Counted from the stretch's first letter, positions 41,896 through 51,154 are shown. The stretch: 64,000 nt of DNA from CAVQCT01 sp964520865 (GCA_964520865.1 CAZFOY010000009.1:8435-72434), one strand, 5' to 3'. Notes: generated by a model not told the origin, from the letters alone. A program made the numbers and translations.

Positions 41896-42894
41896 TCACG
41901 GGCCGCTTCTCCTGGCTCGCTTGATACGCCGAATTGCCCGATTCTGCTCGGCATTCGTGCGTGAGAAATAGTGCCGTCCGTTCTCATCAGCTACAAAGAA
42001 CAAGTAATCGGTCTGCTCAGGATTGAGGGCAGCCTGAATCGCCGCCAACCCGGGTGAATTTATCGGCGTCGGCGGGAGCCCTTTATGCAGGTAGGTATTG
42101 TAAGGGGTATCCCGACTGAGATCCTTACGATACAGCGGCCGATCAAGACCGCCCAGCCCGTAGATAACCGTCGGATCAGCATCGAGCTTCATGTTCTTGC
42201 GAAGACGGTTGTGATAGACGGAGGAGACTACTGCTCTTTCATCGCTTCTTCCCGTCTCCGCTTCGATAATCGAAGCCAGCTTTATGACGTCGTCCCGGCT
42301 CAGGCCGCCATCGATTGTCTGCGGCCAAATCTTGTCGGTTTTTTCGTGATACATTGTGATCATTTCGCTGACAGCGTCTTCGGCCGATGTTCCCCAGGGA
42401 AAATAATAGGTCTCAGGGAAAAGATACCCTTCCAGCGACGGGACCCGGTTTCTATCCAGGAACGCCGAATCGGAGCCAAGATTCACTATCGTCGCTGAAT
42501 CGAGCTTGAGATCGGCGGCCAGCTCGGAGGCCGTTTTCCAGATGGTATTCCCCTCGGGAATAGTCACTTTGATCCGTACGAAATCAGCGTCGGCCAGCCT
42601 CTTGAGAACCGACTTCGGTGAATTCGAGCCTCCGAAATCATATCGTCCGGGCGTCAGCTTTCGATCGACACCGCTGTACCGAGCGGCCAGCCGCGTGACA
42701 ACAGCGGAGCTCACGACGCCCTTGTCGGCAAGCTCGTTCGCCACCTGGTGCATGGTTGTACCAGGCTTGATGATGATTGTTACAAGCTTTCCGTCCAGAT
42801 CGGTCTCGTGGCTGTACAGAATATAGCCTCCGAGCGTAATCACGGCCACCAGGGCGGCGGCGGCAATTACTATGCTTCGCAGAATCTTAGTCAT
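41896..42894 (-). CDS. mltG: Endolytic murein transglycosylase
   Basis: A 332-residue MltG/YceG-like protein that cuts nascent peptidoglycan glycan strands in the periplasm. It has one N-terminal membrane helix (about 9-28), a LysM-like subdomain (G-T-T-M-H-Q-V-A-N-E-L-A-D-K-G-V) and the catalytic domain with A-S-I-I-E-A-E-T-G-R (the first Glu of I-E-A-E is the expected catalytic one), Y-H-N-R-L, D-P-T-V-I-Y-G-L and P-P-T-P-I-N-S-P-G. Upstream of ruvX on the same strand, an order often seen as mltG-ruvX neighbours. Confidence 0.95.
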   Translation of the reverse strand: MTKILRSIVIAAAALVAVITLGGYILYSHETDLDGKLVTIIIKPGTTMHQVANELADKGVVSSAVVTRLAARYSGVDRKLTPGRYDFGGSNSPKSVLKRLADADFVRIKVTIPEGNTIWKTASELAADLKLDSATIVNLGSDSAFLDRNRVPSLEGYLFPETYYFPWGTSAEDAVSEMITMYHEKTDKIWPQTIDGGLSRDDVIKLASIIEAETGRSDERAVVSSVYHNRLRKNMKLDADPTVIYGLGGLDRPLYRKDLSRDTPYNTYLHKGLPPTPINSPGLAAIQAALNPEQTDYLFFVADENGRHYFSRTNAEQNRAIRRIKRARRSGP

Positions 42895-42980
42895 AGATAT
42901 CTCTTATACAGTTGACTTCACCCCAATCATACTGCTGCAGATACGGCATTTCAAGTTTAATCATGCGGATGGAGGTGCCG

Positions 42981-43415
42981 CTAAATCGCCGGGTTCTCTT
43001 CGAGAAAGCGCTGAAGAATGATCACCGCGGCGAGGCGGTCGACCCGCCGTTTGTCGGACCCGGTCTTCTTGCCGTGGGCATGAAGGATCTTAGCTGCTTC
43101 GACCGAACTATGCCGCTCATCGACTTTATGTACCGGGCCGTCGTAGAGCCTGCTGATTCGTTCAATGAACCGGTCGATTTCACGACACTTATCGCTTACA
43201 TCACCGGAAGCGAGTAGTGGGTAGCCGAAGACAAGAGCGTCCGGTTTGTACTCGTCGAGAACCCTCGAGAGCTGTTCGAGAGCATCGGCAATAGACTTCA
43301 CTTCAAGAGTCTTCAGCGCGGAGGCAATTATCCCCATCGGGTCGGATTTGGCCAATCCGATCCGTCGCGAACCGTAGTCGATCGCGAGAAAGGTTCTGTT
43401 GAGTTGCTGCGGCAT
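42981..43415 (-). CDS. ruvX: Putative pre-16S rRNA nuclease / Holliday junction resolvase RuvX
   Basis: A 144-residue YqgF-fold protein. The RNase-H-like start F-L-A-I-D-Y-G-S-R-R-I-G-L-A-K-S-D carries the first catalytic Asp; V-D-E-R-H-S-S-V-E-A carries later active-site residues. The family matures 16S rRNA 5' ends and was earlier proposed to resolve Holliday junctions (family knowledge). Normal length and intact motifs. It lies 86 nt upstream of mltG. Confidence 0.93.
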   Translation of the reverse strand: MPQQLNRTFLAIDYGSRRIGLAKSDPMGIIASALKTLEVKSIADALEQLSRVLDEYKPDALVFGYPLLASGDVSDKCREIDRFIERISRLYDGPVHKVDERHSSVEAAKILHAHGKKTGSDKRRVDRLAAVIILQRFLEENPAI

Positions 43416-43495
43416 AGACGCAAGGTATCCTTCGAGAGTAAGTTAGTCAAGCTCGCAGGGGGGATAGCAGTCTGATAGGGATACGAACGACCCGA

Positions 43496-44755
43496 TCAGG
43501 TCTTCCGCTCTTTGCGTTTGGCCGCCGGGAAGAGAACATTGTTCAGGATGAGCCGATAGCCCGGAGAGTTCTTGTGAAGACTCAGGTCGGTCGGCGGATC
43601 TCCGACCATATGCCGATAGTCCTCGGGATCGTGACCCGACATGAAGGTAAACGTCCCTCGCCCGAGATCGCCGTGGATATATCGGACCTCGTCGAAATTA
43701 TCCGGTTCGCCGAGGATCGTCACGAATTTCTTAAGCAGCGACTTCCGGAATCCGGTCGTCTGTCCCATGAATCCATCGACCGTGTTGACATGGTCCTGCA
43801 CCAGCATTGTCGGTACCGGATCAAGCTTCGCGGCGAAATCGAACAGGTAGAAGTAGTCATCCTTTTCGGTCGGGAATCTCATCTGGCGTTCGGGGTAAGT
43901 ATCGATGTCTGAGTGCTTGTACAGAAGCGGGTCGGTCGTTACGGTGAAGTTCTCAAAAGCGAAAGTCTTGCTGTAGTCGAGCTTCGAGTTGCAGTTGGGA
44001 TCGACCGGATCACCGTCGAACTCGCGCGGTACAATATCCACGCCGTCCGCGGCGAGCGCGATATCTATCGTCTCCGGCGCCGAACACATGGCGAACAGGA
44101 ATCCTCCGCGCCGGACATAATCATAAATCGTCTTCGCCACGTCGAGCTTCATCAACGACACTTTGCTGTAGCCGAGCTTCTTCGCCATATCTTCATTTTC
44201 TTTGACATCGGCCTGGTACCAGAGCTGGTTTCTGAAGGCGGCGTAGAACTTACCGTACTGCCCGGTGAAATCTTCATGGTGGCAGTGCAGCCAATCGTAA
44301 CCTTCGAGTTGCCCCTTGAGCACCTCTTCGTCCCAGACGACTGTGTACGGAATCTCAGCGTAAGTAAGCGCCAACGTGACGGCATCGTCCCAGGGCTGTT
44401 TCGAGGGCGGGGAGTAAACAGCAATCTTCGGAGCCTTCTCCAGTTCAACTCGCTCCATATTTTCAACTTCGATCGTCCGGTAGATATCGGCGACCTGACC
44501 GGAGGTGACTTCCTGGGCCTTCACTCCTGCCAGCAGACACATGTTGGTGACTTCAGGTGAATAATCGATCAGGAATGAACCGCCGCGATAGTTCAGCAGC
44601 CATTGCGCCTTGATGTGCTTGGCCAGTGCCTTGTAGACGATACCGTAGGCCTTGAGATGGTCGGTCTGCGTCTTGTCCATGGGGATAAGGATCGAAGTGG
44701 CAAAAATCTGCGCGGGCAGAATCAGCACAAACAAAAGGAGAAGAAGTCTCTTCAT
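43496..44755 (-). CDS. Conserved secreted protein of the group often labelled asparagine synthetase B
   Basis: A 419-residue protein with a clear signal peptide M-K-R-L-L-L-L-L-F-V-L-I-L-P-A. The mature N-terminus I-L-I-P-M-D-K-T-Q-T-D-H-L-K-A-Y-G and W-L-L-N-Y-R-G-G-S-F-L, as I recall, match FCB-group proteins that databases name asparagine synthetase B; no synthetase motifs are visible, so that name is probably misleading. The middle (W-D-D-A-V-T-L-A-L-T-Y-A ... G-G-F-L-F-A-M-C-S-A-P-E-T) is reminiscent of class I amidotransferase-like or DUF4159-like folds. An in-frame ATG at 44770 adds five residues. Function unknown; periplasmic or surface location. Confidence 0.75.
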   Translation of the reverse strand: MKRLLLLLFVLILPAQIFATSILIPMDKTQTDHLKAYGIVYKALAKHIKAQWLLNYRGGSFLIDYSPEVTNMCLLAGVKAQEVTSGQVADIYRTIEVENMERVELEKAPKIAVYSPPSKQPWDDAVTLALTYAEIPYTVVWDEEVLKGQLEGYDWLHCHHEDFTGQYGKFYAAFRNQLWYQADVKENEDMAKKLGYSKVSLMKLDVAKTIYDYVRRGGFLFAMCSAPETIDIALAADGVDIVPREFDGDPVDPNCNSKLDYSKTFAFENFTVTTDPLLYKHSDIDTYPERQMRFPTEKDDYFYLFDFAAKLDPVPTMLVQDHVNTVDGFMGQTTGFRKSLLKKFVTILGEPDNFDEVRYIHGDLGRGTFTFMSGHDPEDYRHMVGDPPTDLSLHKNSPGYRLILNNVLFPAAKRKERKT

Positions 44756-44815
44756 ATCTATTTGATACATCCCTACCGGATAATAGTTCTACAATTCTCT
44801 CCCGGGCCGTTCAAC

Positions 44816-46618
44816 CTATCGGTCGACCTTGAGCGCGGCCAGAAACGCTTCCTGGGGAATTTCTACCCGGCCAAACTGCTTCATCCGCTTTTTCCCCTCT
44901 TTCTGCTTCTCCAGCAGCTTCCGCTTTCGGGAGATATCACCGCCGTAGCATTTCGCCGTAACGTTCTTCCTGAGCGGCTTGACCGTCGCACGGCTTATTA
45001 TCCGATTGCCGATCGCAGCCTGAATAATGACCTCATACATTTGCCGCGGGATGAGCTGACGGAGCTTCTCGTTCATATTCAAGCCCCAGCTGTACGCCTT
45101 CTCCCGGTGGATGATCACTGAAAGAGCGTCGACCGGCTCTGTATTCAGAAGAATATCCAGTTTCACCAGGTCGGATCGACGATAATACGGCAGGCCGTAG
45201 TCGAACGAAGCGTACCCCCGCGTTATCGATTTCAATTTATCGTAGAAATCGAAGATAATTTCAGACAGCGGAAACGCATAGGAAATGCTCACGCGGCTGG
45301 TCGACAGATATTCCGTAGTCTTGTACTCTCCCCTGCGTTCTGTGCCAAGCTTCATAATGGCGCCTATGTACTCATCAGGCACGATTACCTGGGCGTCGAC
45401 ATAAGGCTCCTCGACATGTTCGATTTCGACGGCGGGAGGCATTTTGGCCGGATTGTCGACAATGATCATTTCGCCCTTGGTCGTGTAGACGTGGTATTCG
45501 ACGTTGGGGACGGTGTTGATGATCGTCTGGCCGTACTCCCGCTCCAGCCGTTCGGTAATGATCTCCATATGAAGCAGGCCGAGAAATCCAACTCGGAAAC
45601 CGAATCCGAGGGCCGTAGATGATTCCGGACTGAACTTCAGCGAGGAATCGTTCAGTTTGAGCCGCTCCAGAGCCTCGCGCAGCTGGGTGAAATCTTCAGT
45701 GACGGCCGGATAGAGCCCTGAGAAAACCATCGGCTTGATATCAACGAACCCATCAAGCGGCTTCCCGGCCGGCCTTTCGGTGTGGGTGATCGTATCTCCG
45801 ATACGAGTGTCGGCTACTTCGCGGATCGAAGCAAAGAAATAACCTACATCCCCAGCCTTAATTTCTTCGAGCGGGATAGTCGCCAGCCTGAGACAGCCGA
45901 CCTCGTCCACATCGTAGCTCTTGCCGGTTGAGACGAATTTGACTTTGTCCCCTTTTCGCAACGTTCCATTCACCACCCGAACCACCGGCATTGCGCCCCG
46001 ATAGCTGTCGAACACAGAGTCGAACACCATTGCCTGAAGCGGTGCTGATGGATCTCCGGTCGGCGGAGGGACCTTGTGAACGATCGCCTCGAGAAGCTCC
46101 GGGATACCTATGCCCATTTTGGCAGAGCAGTGCAACACTTCATCCGGGTCGCAGCCGAGTAGATCGATGATTTCGTCTGCTACCTCGTTGGGACGGGCGT
46201 TGGGGAGATCTATTTTGTTGAGTACGGGAATTATGGCCAGGTCGTTTTCAAGTGCAAGATAGAGATTTGACAGCGTCTGCGCTTCGATCCCCTGCGAAGC
46301 ATCGACCACAAGCACCGCACCTTCGCACGCCGAAAGCGAGCGGCTGACTTCGTAGGTGAAATCGACATGCCCGGGGGTATCGATCAGGTTGAAATCGTAC
46401 GTTTCCTTGTTCTGAGCCTGATACACGAGCCGTATCGCGTGCATCTTGATCGTGATGCCGCGCTCACGCTCCAGATCCATGGAGTCGAGCACCTGGTCTT
46501 TCATCTGTCGATCGGTGAGGGTTCGGGTGACCTGAAGCAGCCGGTCGGCAAGAGTAGATTTGCCGTGGTCGATATGGGCTATAATCGAAAAGTTGCGTAT
46601 GTGCGACAGATCGGCCAT
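44816..46618 (-). CDS. lepA: Elongation factor 4 (LepA)
   Basis: A 600-residue translational GTPase that acts on ribosomes, with proposed roles in back-translocation and 30S assembly. G1 A-H-I-D-H-G-K-S-T-L, G2 region R-G-I-T-I-K, G3 D-T-P-G-H-V-D-F, G4 N-K-I-D and G5 S-A-K are all intact; the LepA-specific C-terminal domain ends with G-G-D-I-S-R-K-R-K-L-L-E-K-Q-K-E-G-K-K-R-M-type basic sequence. It has its own promoter at 46718-46746 and a terminator-like hairpin in the leader. Confidence 0.97.
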   Translation of the reverse strand: MADLSHIRNFSIIAHIDHGKSTLADRLLQVTRTLTDRQMKDQVLDSMDLERERGITIKMHAIRLVYQAQNKETYDFNLIDTPGHVDFTYEVSRSLSACEGAVLVVDASQGIEAQTLSNLYLALENDLAIIPVLNKIDLPNARPNEVADEIIDLLGCDPDEVLHCSAKMGIGIPELLEAIVHKVPPPTGDPSAPLQAMVFDSVFDSYRGAMPVVRVVNGTLRKGDKVKFVSTGKSYDVDEVGCLRLATIPLEEIKAGDVGYFFASIREVADTRIGDTITHTERPAGKPLDGFVDIKPMVFSGLYPAVTEDFTQLREALERLKLNDSSLKFSPESSTALGFGFRVGFLGLLHMEIITERLEREYGQTIINTVPNVEYHVYTTKGEMIIVDNPAKMPPAVEIEHVEEPYVDAQVIVPDEYIGAIMKLGTERRGEYKTTEYLSTSRVSISYAFPLSEIIFDFYDKLKSITRGYASFDYGLPYYRRSDLVKLDILLNTEPVDALSVIIHREKAYSWGLNMNEKLRQLIPRQMYEVIIQAAIGNRIISRATVKPLRKNVTAKCYGGDISRKRKLLEKQKEGKKRMKQFGRVEIPQEAFLAALKVDR

Positions 46619-46643
46619 TTGTTAAGCTCGTTTCCTTTACATC

Positions 46644-46672
46644 AAAAAGAACCCGACAAACCATTGCCGGGT
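46644..46672 (-). promoter_or_regulatory. Terminator-like hairpin in the lepA leader (possible attenuator)
   Basis: On the minus strand ACCCGG and TCGGGT (46672-46651) form a 6-bp stem with a 10-nt loop, followed by TCTTTTT (46650-46644). It lies between the promoter at 46718-46746 and the lepA start at 46618, so it could reduce read-through into lepA. Confidence 0.5.
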
Positions 46673-46717
46673 GTCAGCTTACTCTCGTCAGTTTCTCGTG
46701 TATCACGACGGGGAGGC

Positions 46718-46746
46718 AAGATACCCTAATCCTTGGAGTTTGTCAA
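46718..46746 (-). promoter_or_regulatory. Sigma70-type promoter of lepA
   Basis: On the minus strand TTGACA (46746-46741), a 17-nt spacer and TATCTT (46723-46718). It begins 28 nt after the cdaA stop and predicts a leader of about 90 nt. Confidence 0.8.
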
Positions 46747-46773
46747 TTGAGGATACACGGCGGACCGGGAGGG

Positions 46774-47535
46774 TTACTTCTTCAGGAAAGCGCCAAGCCG
46801 GTCGCGGAACTCGGCTTTGTTGATATCCGAGATCAGGATACCGTTGTAAGCGATTGAGATCTTGCTCGTTTCTTCGGAGACGACAATTACCACGGCGTCC
46901 GAAACTTCACTTACGCCGATCGCCGCCTTATGACGCATGCCGTACAGCTTGCTGTAACGGGGATTGCTCGTCAGCGGCAGCGATGCCGCGGCCGCGACAA
47001 TATGCTCACCCGCTATGATAATGGCACCGTCGTGCAGCGGTGTGTAAGGTGTGAATAGGGTTATCAACATCTCGGAAGAGAGTTCCGCGTTGATTTCCTT
47101 GCCGGTTTCGACGAAATTGCGAAGGCCAGTACGTCGCTCGATCACGATAAGACCTCCGTAACGAAGTTCGGAGAGGCGAAGGACCGCGCGGCTGACTTCT
47201 TCGACCGATTTCCTCTGTTCCAGCGAGACAAACCGCCTGAGCACCCGACTCTGACCGAATTGAGCAAGCACCGAACGGAGTTCCGGCTGAAAGACGATCA
47301 CAAGGACAATAAGCCCGAAAGTCGCGAGATTCGAAAACAGCCAGGTGAGCCCTTCCAGCTGAAACCAGTAAGCGATAAACGCGACACCGAAAATCAGCGC
47401 GAGTCCGAATATGATCTGAACGGACCGCGTCCCTTTCACCAGCTTCAGAATCTGAAAAATGATAAACGAAACGATCAGGACATCGACCAGATCCTTGATA
47501 CCGAACTTGATGAAATCGATTTGAAAAAGAGTCAT
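46774..47535 (-). CDS. cdaA: Diadenylate cyclase CdaA
   Basis: A 253-residue membrane-bound c-di-AMP synthase. It has three N-terminal hydrophobic segments (to about residue 75), then the DAC (DisA_N) domain with D-G-A-I-I-I and G-M-R-H-K-A-A-I-G-V-S-E; the usual R-H-R is R-H-K here, a conservative change. c-di-AMP controls potassium and osmolyte balance (family knowledge); a Trk-like K+ channel gene occurs at 55441. The start overlaps folP by 4 nt; folP-cdaA linkage is common. Confidence 0.94.
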   Translation of the reverse strand: MTLFQIDFIKFGIKDLVDVLIVSFIIFQILKLVKGTRSVQIIFGLALIFGVAFIAYWFQLEGLTWLFSNLATFGLIVLVIVFQPELRSVLAQFGQSRVLRRFVSLEQRKSVEEVSRAVLRLSELRYGGLIVIERRTGLRNFVETGKEINAELSSEMLITLFTPYTPLHDGAIIIAGEHIVAAAASLPLTSNPRYSKLYGMRHKAAIGVSEVSDAVVIVVSEETSKISIAYNGILISDINKAEFRDRLGAFLKK

Positions 47536-48440
47536 CGGTTTCCTCTTACTGCCGCGACGACTTTAAGCGCCTCGACAGATTCCTTTACATCGTGCACCCT
47601 CACGATATTGGCACCGTTTAGAACTGCGGCCACCATCGATCCTATCGAGCCGCCGATTCTTTCCGAAGCTTCGTTATCGAGACCGGACAACATGCCAATG
47701 AACGACTTCCGGGATGTCCCGATCAGAATCGGCAGTCCGAGTTTCGTGAACTCACTCAAATTCGTCAGGATCTCAATATTGTCCGACAGTCTCTTGCCGA
47801 AACCGATTCCTGGATCGATTATGATCTTGCTCCGGTCAATTCCCTGATTCACGGCAAAGTCGATCCGCTCCCGAAAGAAGTCCATTATCTCTTTAATGCA
47901 ATCGACATAATTCGGACTTACCTGCATATCCTTTGGACTTCCGAGCATATGCATCAGCACGACCGGTACTTTGTGCTCGGCCACCACCTGAGCCATCTCC
48001 GGATCGAATCGCAGAGCGGAAATATCGTTGACGATATCAGCCCCGGCATCGAGCGCAGCACGGGCGGTTGCCGCAGACGTGGTATCGACTGAGATGGGGA
48101 TTCGAAGCTCCGGCCTGACCGCTTCGATCACCGGGATTACCCTCCGAATTTCTTCGGTCGGCGTCACTGGACTTGAACCGGGTCGGGTCGATTCTCCGCC
48201 AATATCGAGTATATCCGCCCCTTCGTCCCGGATCTGGAGAGCCCGGTCCTTTGCGCTTTCAAAGGTTTGGAATTTCCCACCATCCGAAAACGAATCAGGG
48301 GTAACGTTGAGGATACCCATGACGAGTGGGCGGCTCAGCGGGAGTTGTTGGCCCGCCTTTAGCGGGATCACCGGCTTAAGTTCTTCTTTTCTTGTAAGTG
48401 TTTCTTTTGCCATGACTTGTGTGCGCTCGTAAGTCAACAT
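47532..48440 (-). CDS. folP: Dihydropteroate synthase
   Basis: A 302-residue DHPS, condensing p-aminobenzoate with dihydropterin pyrophosphate in folate synthesis. Motifs: M-G-I-L-N-V-T-P-D-S-F-S-D-G-G, D-I-G-G-E-S-T-R-P-G, D-A-G-A-D-I-V-N-D, D-P-G-I-G-F-G-K and S-R-K-S-F-I-G near the end, then R-V-H-D-V. The N-terminal ~30 residues are not conserved, and an ATG at 48410 could be the true start. First gene of the folP-cdaA unit, after the ftsH terminator. Confidence 0.95.
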   Translation of the reverse strand: MLTYERTQVMAKETLTRKEELKPVIPLKAGQQLPLSRPLVMGILNVTPDSFSDGGKFQTFESAKDRALQIRDEGADILDIGGESTRPGSSPVTPTEEIRRVIPVIEAVRPELRIPISVDTTSAATARAALDAGADIVNDISALRFDPEMAQVVAEHKVPVVLMHMLGSPKDMQVSPNYVDCIKEIMDFFRERIDFAVNQGIDRSKIIIDPGIGFGKRLSDNIEILTNLSEFTKLGLPILIGTSRKSFIGMLSGLDNEASERIGGSIGSMVAAVLNGANIVRVHDVKESVEALKVVAAVRGNR

Positions 48441-48507
48441 AAAGGGTTGGCTATCATGAAATCAAGCCAAATATAGTCGCCTGGACGACTAACCTTCCGA
48501 TTGGCAC

Positions 48508-48535
48508 AAAAAAAAGGCAGCCAATTCTGGCTGCC
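48508..48535 (-). terminator. Rho-independent terminator of the tilS-hpt-ftsH operon
   Basis: On the minus strand GGCAGCCA and TGGCTGCC (48535-48516) make a perfect 8-bp stem with a 4-nt loop, followed by eight Ts (48515-48508). It is 24 nt after the ftsH stop. Confidence 0.93.
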
Positions 48536-48558
48536 TCTAACTTCAAATGGAATTCTGG

Positions 48559-50511
48559 CTATCTATCGGTCGTCGGCACCGGAACCTCGACTTGTTCCTC
48601 GTCTCCCGGAGCCCGGCCGATAATGGCGTCGACTTCACGGCTGTCCACGATCTCCTTCTCCAGAAGCGTCTTGGCCAGCGTATGGAGTTTGTCGATATGC
48701 TTCGTCAGAATGTCGTGAGCCTTTTGCTCAGCCTTCTCTACAAACGACCTGACCTCGGTGTCGATAATCACCGCCGTCGCTTCCGAGAAATCCTGATGTT
48801 GCTGGATCTCCCGGCCGAGGAAGATGTGCTCTTCGGTCTTGCCGAAAGTGGTCGGGCCGAGCTTCTCTGACATTCCCCAGTTGCAGACCATCTTGCGGGC
48901 AAGCTTGGTCGCCCGTTCGAGATCGTTGCCGGCGCCGGTATCGAGCTGGTTGAATACCAGCAATTCGGCCACCCGTCCGCCCATAAGAACAGCCAGTGTC
49001 GATTCCAGATACTCTTTCGAATGAGTATGTCTCTCATCCACCGGCAGCGATTGCGTCACGCCGAGCGCCATACCGCGTGGAATAATCGTTACTTTGTGTA
49101 TAGGATCTGCCTTTGGCAGGTACTTGGCCACAAGAGTATGGCCGGCTTCGTGGTAGGCGATCACTTCTTTTTCGTCATCGCTGATCACCATCGATTTCCT
49201 CGCCGACCCCATGAGGACCTTGTCCTTGGCTTCCTCGAAATCATCCATACCGACCGCATCGCGATTACGCCGGGCCGCAAGCAGGGCAGCTTCGTTCACC
49301 ATATTGGCGATATCGGCGCCTGACATACCGGGAGTGCCGCGGGCGAGAATAGAGAGGTCAACATCGTTTCCCAATTTGATCTTGCGCACATGTACTTTGA
49401 GAATCCCTTCCCGGCCCTTTAGATCGGGAGTAGCGACGACGATCTGTCGGTCGAATCTTCCCGGGCGCAGGAGAGCCGGATCGAGAACGTCCGGTCGGTT
49501 GGTCGCCGCAACGAGGATGACCCCCTCGTTCGTGTCGAAACCATCCATCTCAACCAGCAATTGATTGAGGGTTTGCTCTCGTTCGTCGTGGCCGCCGCCT
49601 AATCCGGCGCCGCGATGACGCCCGACCGCATCGATCTCATCTATAAAGATGATGCAAGGGGCATTCTTCTTCCCCTGATCGAACAGATCTCTGACACGAC
49701 TTGCACCGACACCGACAAACATCTCGACAAAATCCGATCCGGACATCGAGAAGAACGGCACTCCGGCCTCGCCGGCAACTGCACGGGCGAGCAAAGTTTT
49801 GCCTGTTCCGGGAGGACCGAGCAGCAAGGCTCCTTTGGGAATCTTGCCGCCGAGCTTTTGGAATTTGCCCGGCTCTTTAAGAAATTCGATAATCTCCTGC
49901 AGCTCTTCTTTCGCTTCATCGGCCCCGGCAACATCGGCGAACGTCACCTTCGGACGTTCATCCGTAAGAAGTTTCGCTTTGCTCTTGCCGAAAGTGAAGA
50001 GGCCTTTGGCGCCACCGCCTCCCTGCATCTGGCGAATGAAAAACAGCCAGATCAGAATCAGGATGATCCAGGGGGCCGCGGCCGCCAGATAGGAGAACAG
50101 GTTCGGGCTCTGATCTTTGGCGACAATCTTGACGTCCTTCGCCTGCAGCTTGTTCACCAGGTCGTAATTGACGTCGGCGAACGGGATCTGGGTCTTGAAC
50201 TTGGTCACCGCCTGGTGGACATTCCCCGAGGTGAACTTGGTCGCCTTCTTCAAGACACCCTGTATTTTGGTATCCTCGAAAGTAACTTCGCTGATATTGT
50301 TGTCACTCATCTGGGCCAGAAAATCGGTATAGGTGATATCGGCCGAATCCTGGTTCATACTGCTGAAATAGGAATAGATGATGTAGACAACCAGGAAGAG
50401 CGTAATCCAGAAGATGGCCGCTTTGCCCGGTCCCTTCCAGTTCAACTGATCTTTGGGAGATCGGTCTTTTCTGCCCTTGTCAGGTTGCTGTCGATTATTC
50501 AAATCTGCCAC
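48559..50511 (-). CDS. ftsH: ATP-dependent zinc metalloprotease FtsH
   Basis: A 650-residue membrane protease that degrades unneeded membrane and cytoplasmic proteins. TM1 is about residues 31-49, then a periplasmic domain, TM2 near 145-162 (W-I-I-L-I-L-I-W-L-F-F-I), the AAA+ domain with G-P-P-G-T-G-K-T and I-D-E-I-D-A-V-G-R, and the zinc site H-E-A-G-H-T-L with the later acidic ligand region. The start is GTG at 50511 with a GGAG SD. It follows hpt and tilS, a widely conserved order. Confidence 0.97.
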   Translation of the reverse strand: MADLNNRQQPDKGRKDRSPKDQLNWKGPGKAAIFWITLFLVVYIIYSYFSSMNQDSADITYTDFLAQMSDNNISEVTFEDTKIQGVLKKATKFTSGNVHQAVTKFKTQIPFADVNYDLVNKLQAKDVKIVAKDQSPNLFSYLAAAAPWIILILIWLFFIRQMQGGGGAKGLFTFGKSKAKLLTDERPKVTFADVAGADEAKEELQEIIEFLKEPGKFQKLGGKIPKGALLLGPPGTGKTLLARAVAGEAGVPFFSMSGSDFVEMFVGVGASRVRDLFDQGKKNAPCIIFIDEIDAVGRHRGAGLGGGHDEREQTLNQLLVEMDGFDTNEGVILVAATNRPDVLDPALLRPGRFDRQIVVATPDLKGREGILKVHVRKIKLGNDVDLSILARGTPGMSGADIANMVNEAALLAARRNRDAVGMDDFEEAKDKVLMGSARKSMVISDDEKEVIAYHEAGHTLVAKYLPKADPIHKVTIIPRGMALGVTQSLPVDERHTHSKEYLESTLAVLMGGRVAELLVFNQLDTGAGNDLERATKLARKMVCNWGMSEKLGPTTFGKTEEHIFLGREIQQHQDFSEATAVIIDTEVRSFVEKAEQKAHDILTKHIDKLHTLAKTLLEKEIVDSREVDAIIGRAPGDEEQVEVPVPTTDR

Positions 50512-50602
50512 TTATGCTCCATTTCGTTCAATTGTCTCTCTGTCAATCATTATACAGCGGAAATTGTTCTCTATTCAACCATATCGGGAGATCTGGCGGA
50601 AA

Positions 50603-51154
50603 CTACATGTCTATCAGTTTGCCTATGAACGGAAGATTTCGGTACTTCTGCGTATTGTCGAGACCAAAACCGATCACGAACTCATTCCCGAGCGAAAATC
50701 CTTTGTATTTCACGTTGAGCCTGGACCGGTGACTACCCGGCTTGTCGATCAGTGTAACAATTTCCACCGAGGCCGGTTCCTGTTTGTTCACGGTCTCGAG
50801 AATGGAGATGGCCGTTCTTCCGGACTCCACCACACCTTCGACAATCAGGACATGGCGATCCCGCAGCGAGATCGGGATCGGACTGCCGAAAACAACTTCC
50901 TGCTCGGGCCGGGTCCCCTTGCGATAGGAGGCGGCGGCAATGAATTCAATTTCGAGAGGAAGATTGATCTGGCGGATCAGGTCGGACAGAAAGACCATAC
51001 ATCCTTTGAGAACACCTACGAGCACCGGCTTTTTGTCGGCATAGTCGTTCGTGATCTGGCGACCGAGCTGACTGATACGATGGGCTATTTCCTTCTGGTC
51101 CAGCAGCAGCTCAAACGGCTTCATGCTGATGCTCTGGGCGTTGGGCGACTTCAA
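50603..51154 (-). CDS. hpt: Hypoxanthine phosphoribosyltransferase
   Basis: A 183-residue purine-salvage enzyme (hypoxanthine/guanine + PRPP to IMP/GMP). It has V-G-V-L-K-G-C-M-V-F-L-S-D-L-I-R early and the PRPP loop L-I-V-E-G-V-V-E-S-G-R-T. Typical HPRTs have E-D-x-x-D-[TS]-G here; the second and fifth positions are Gly and Glu, an unusual but conservative-to-moderate variation. D-K-P-G-S-H-R and G-L-D-N-T-Q-K-Y-R-N-L-P close the protein. I chose the TTG at 51154 (AGAGAGG SD nine nt upstream), which overlaps tilS by 44 nt; an ATG at 51124 is the alternative. Confidence 0.9.
   Translation of the reverse strand: MKSPNAQSISMKPFELLLDQKEIAHRISQLGRQITNDYADKKPVLVGVLKGCMVFLSDLIRQINLPLEIEFIAAASYRKGTRPEQEVVFGSPIPISLRDRHVLIVEGVVESGRTAISILETVNKQEPASVEIVTLIDKPGSHRSRLNVKYKGFSLGNEFVIGFGLDNTQKYRNLPFIGKLIDM

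Noticed and set aside
43496..44755. Asparagine synthetase function
   Set aside because: No glutaminase N-terminal Cys, PP-loop or synthetase motif, and the protein has a signal peptide.
49615..50628. 337-codon plus-strand frame opposite ftsH
   Set aside because: Antisense to an intact FtsH; no SD, motif or domain.
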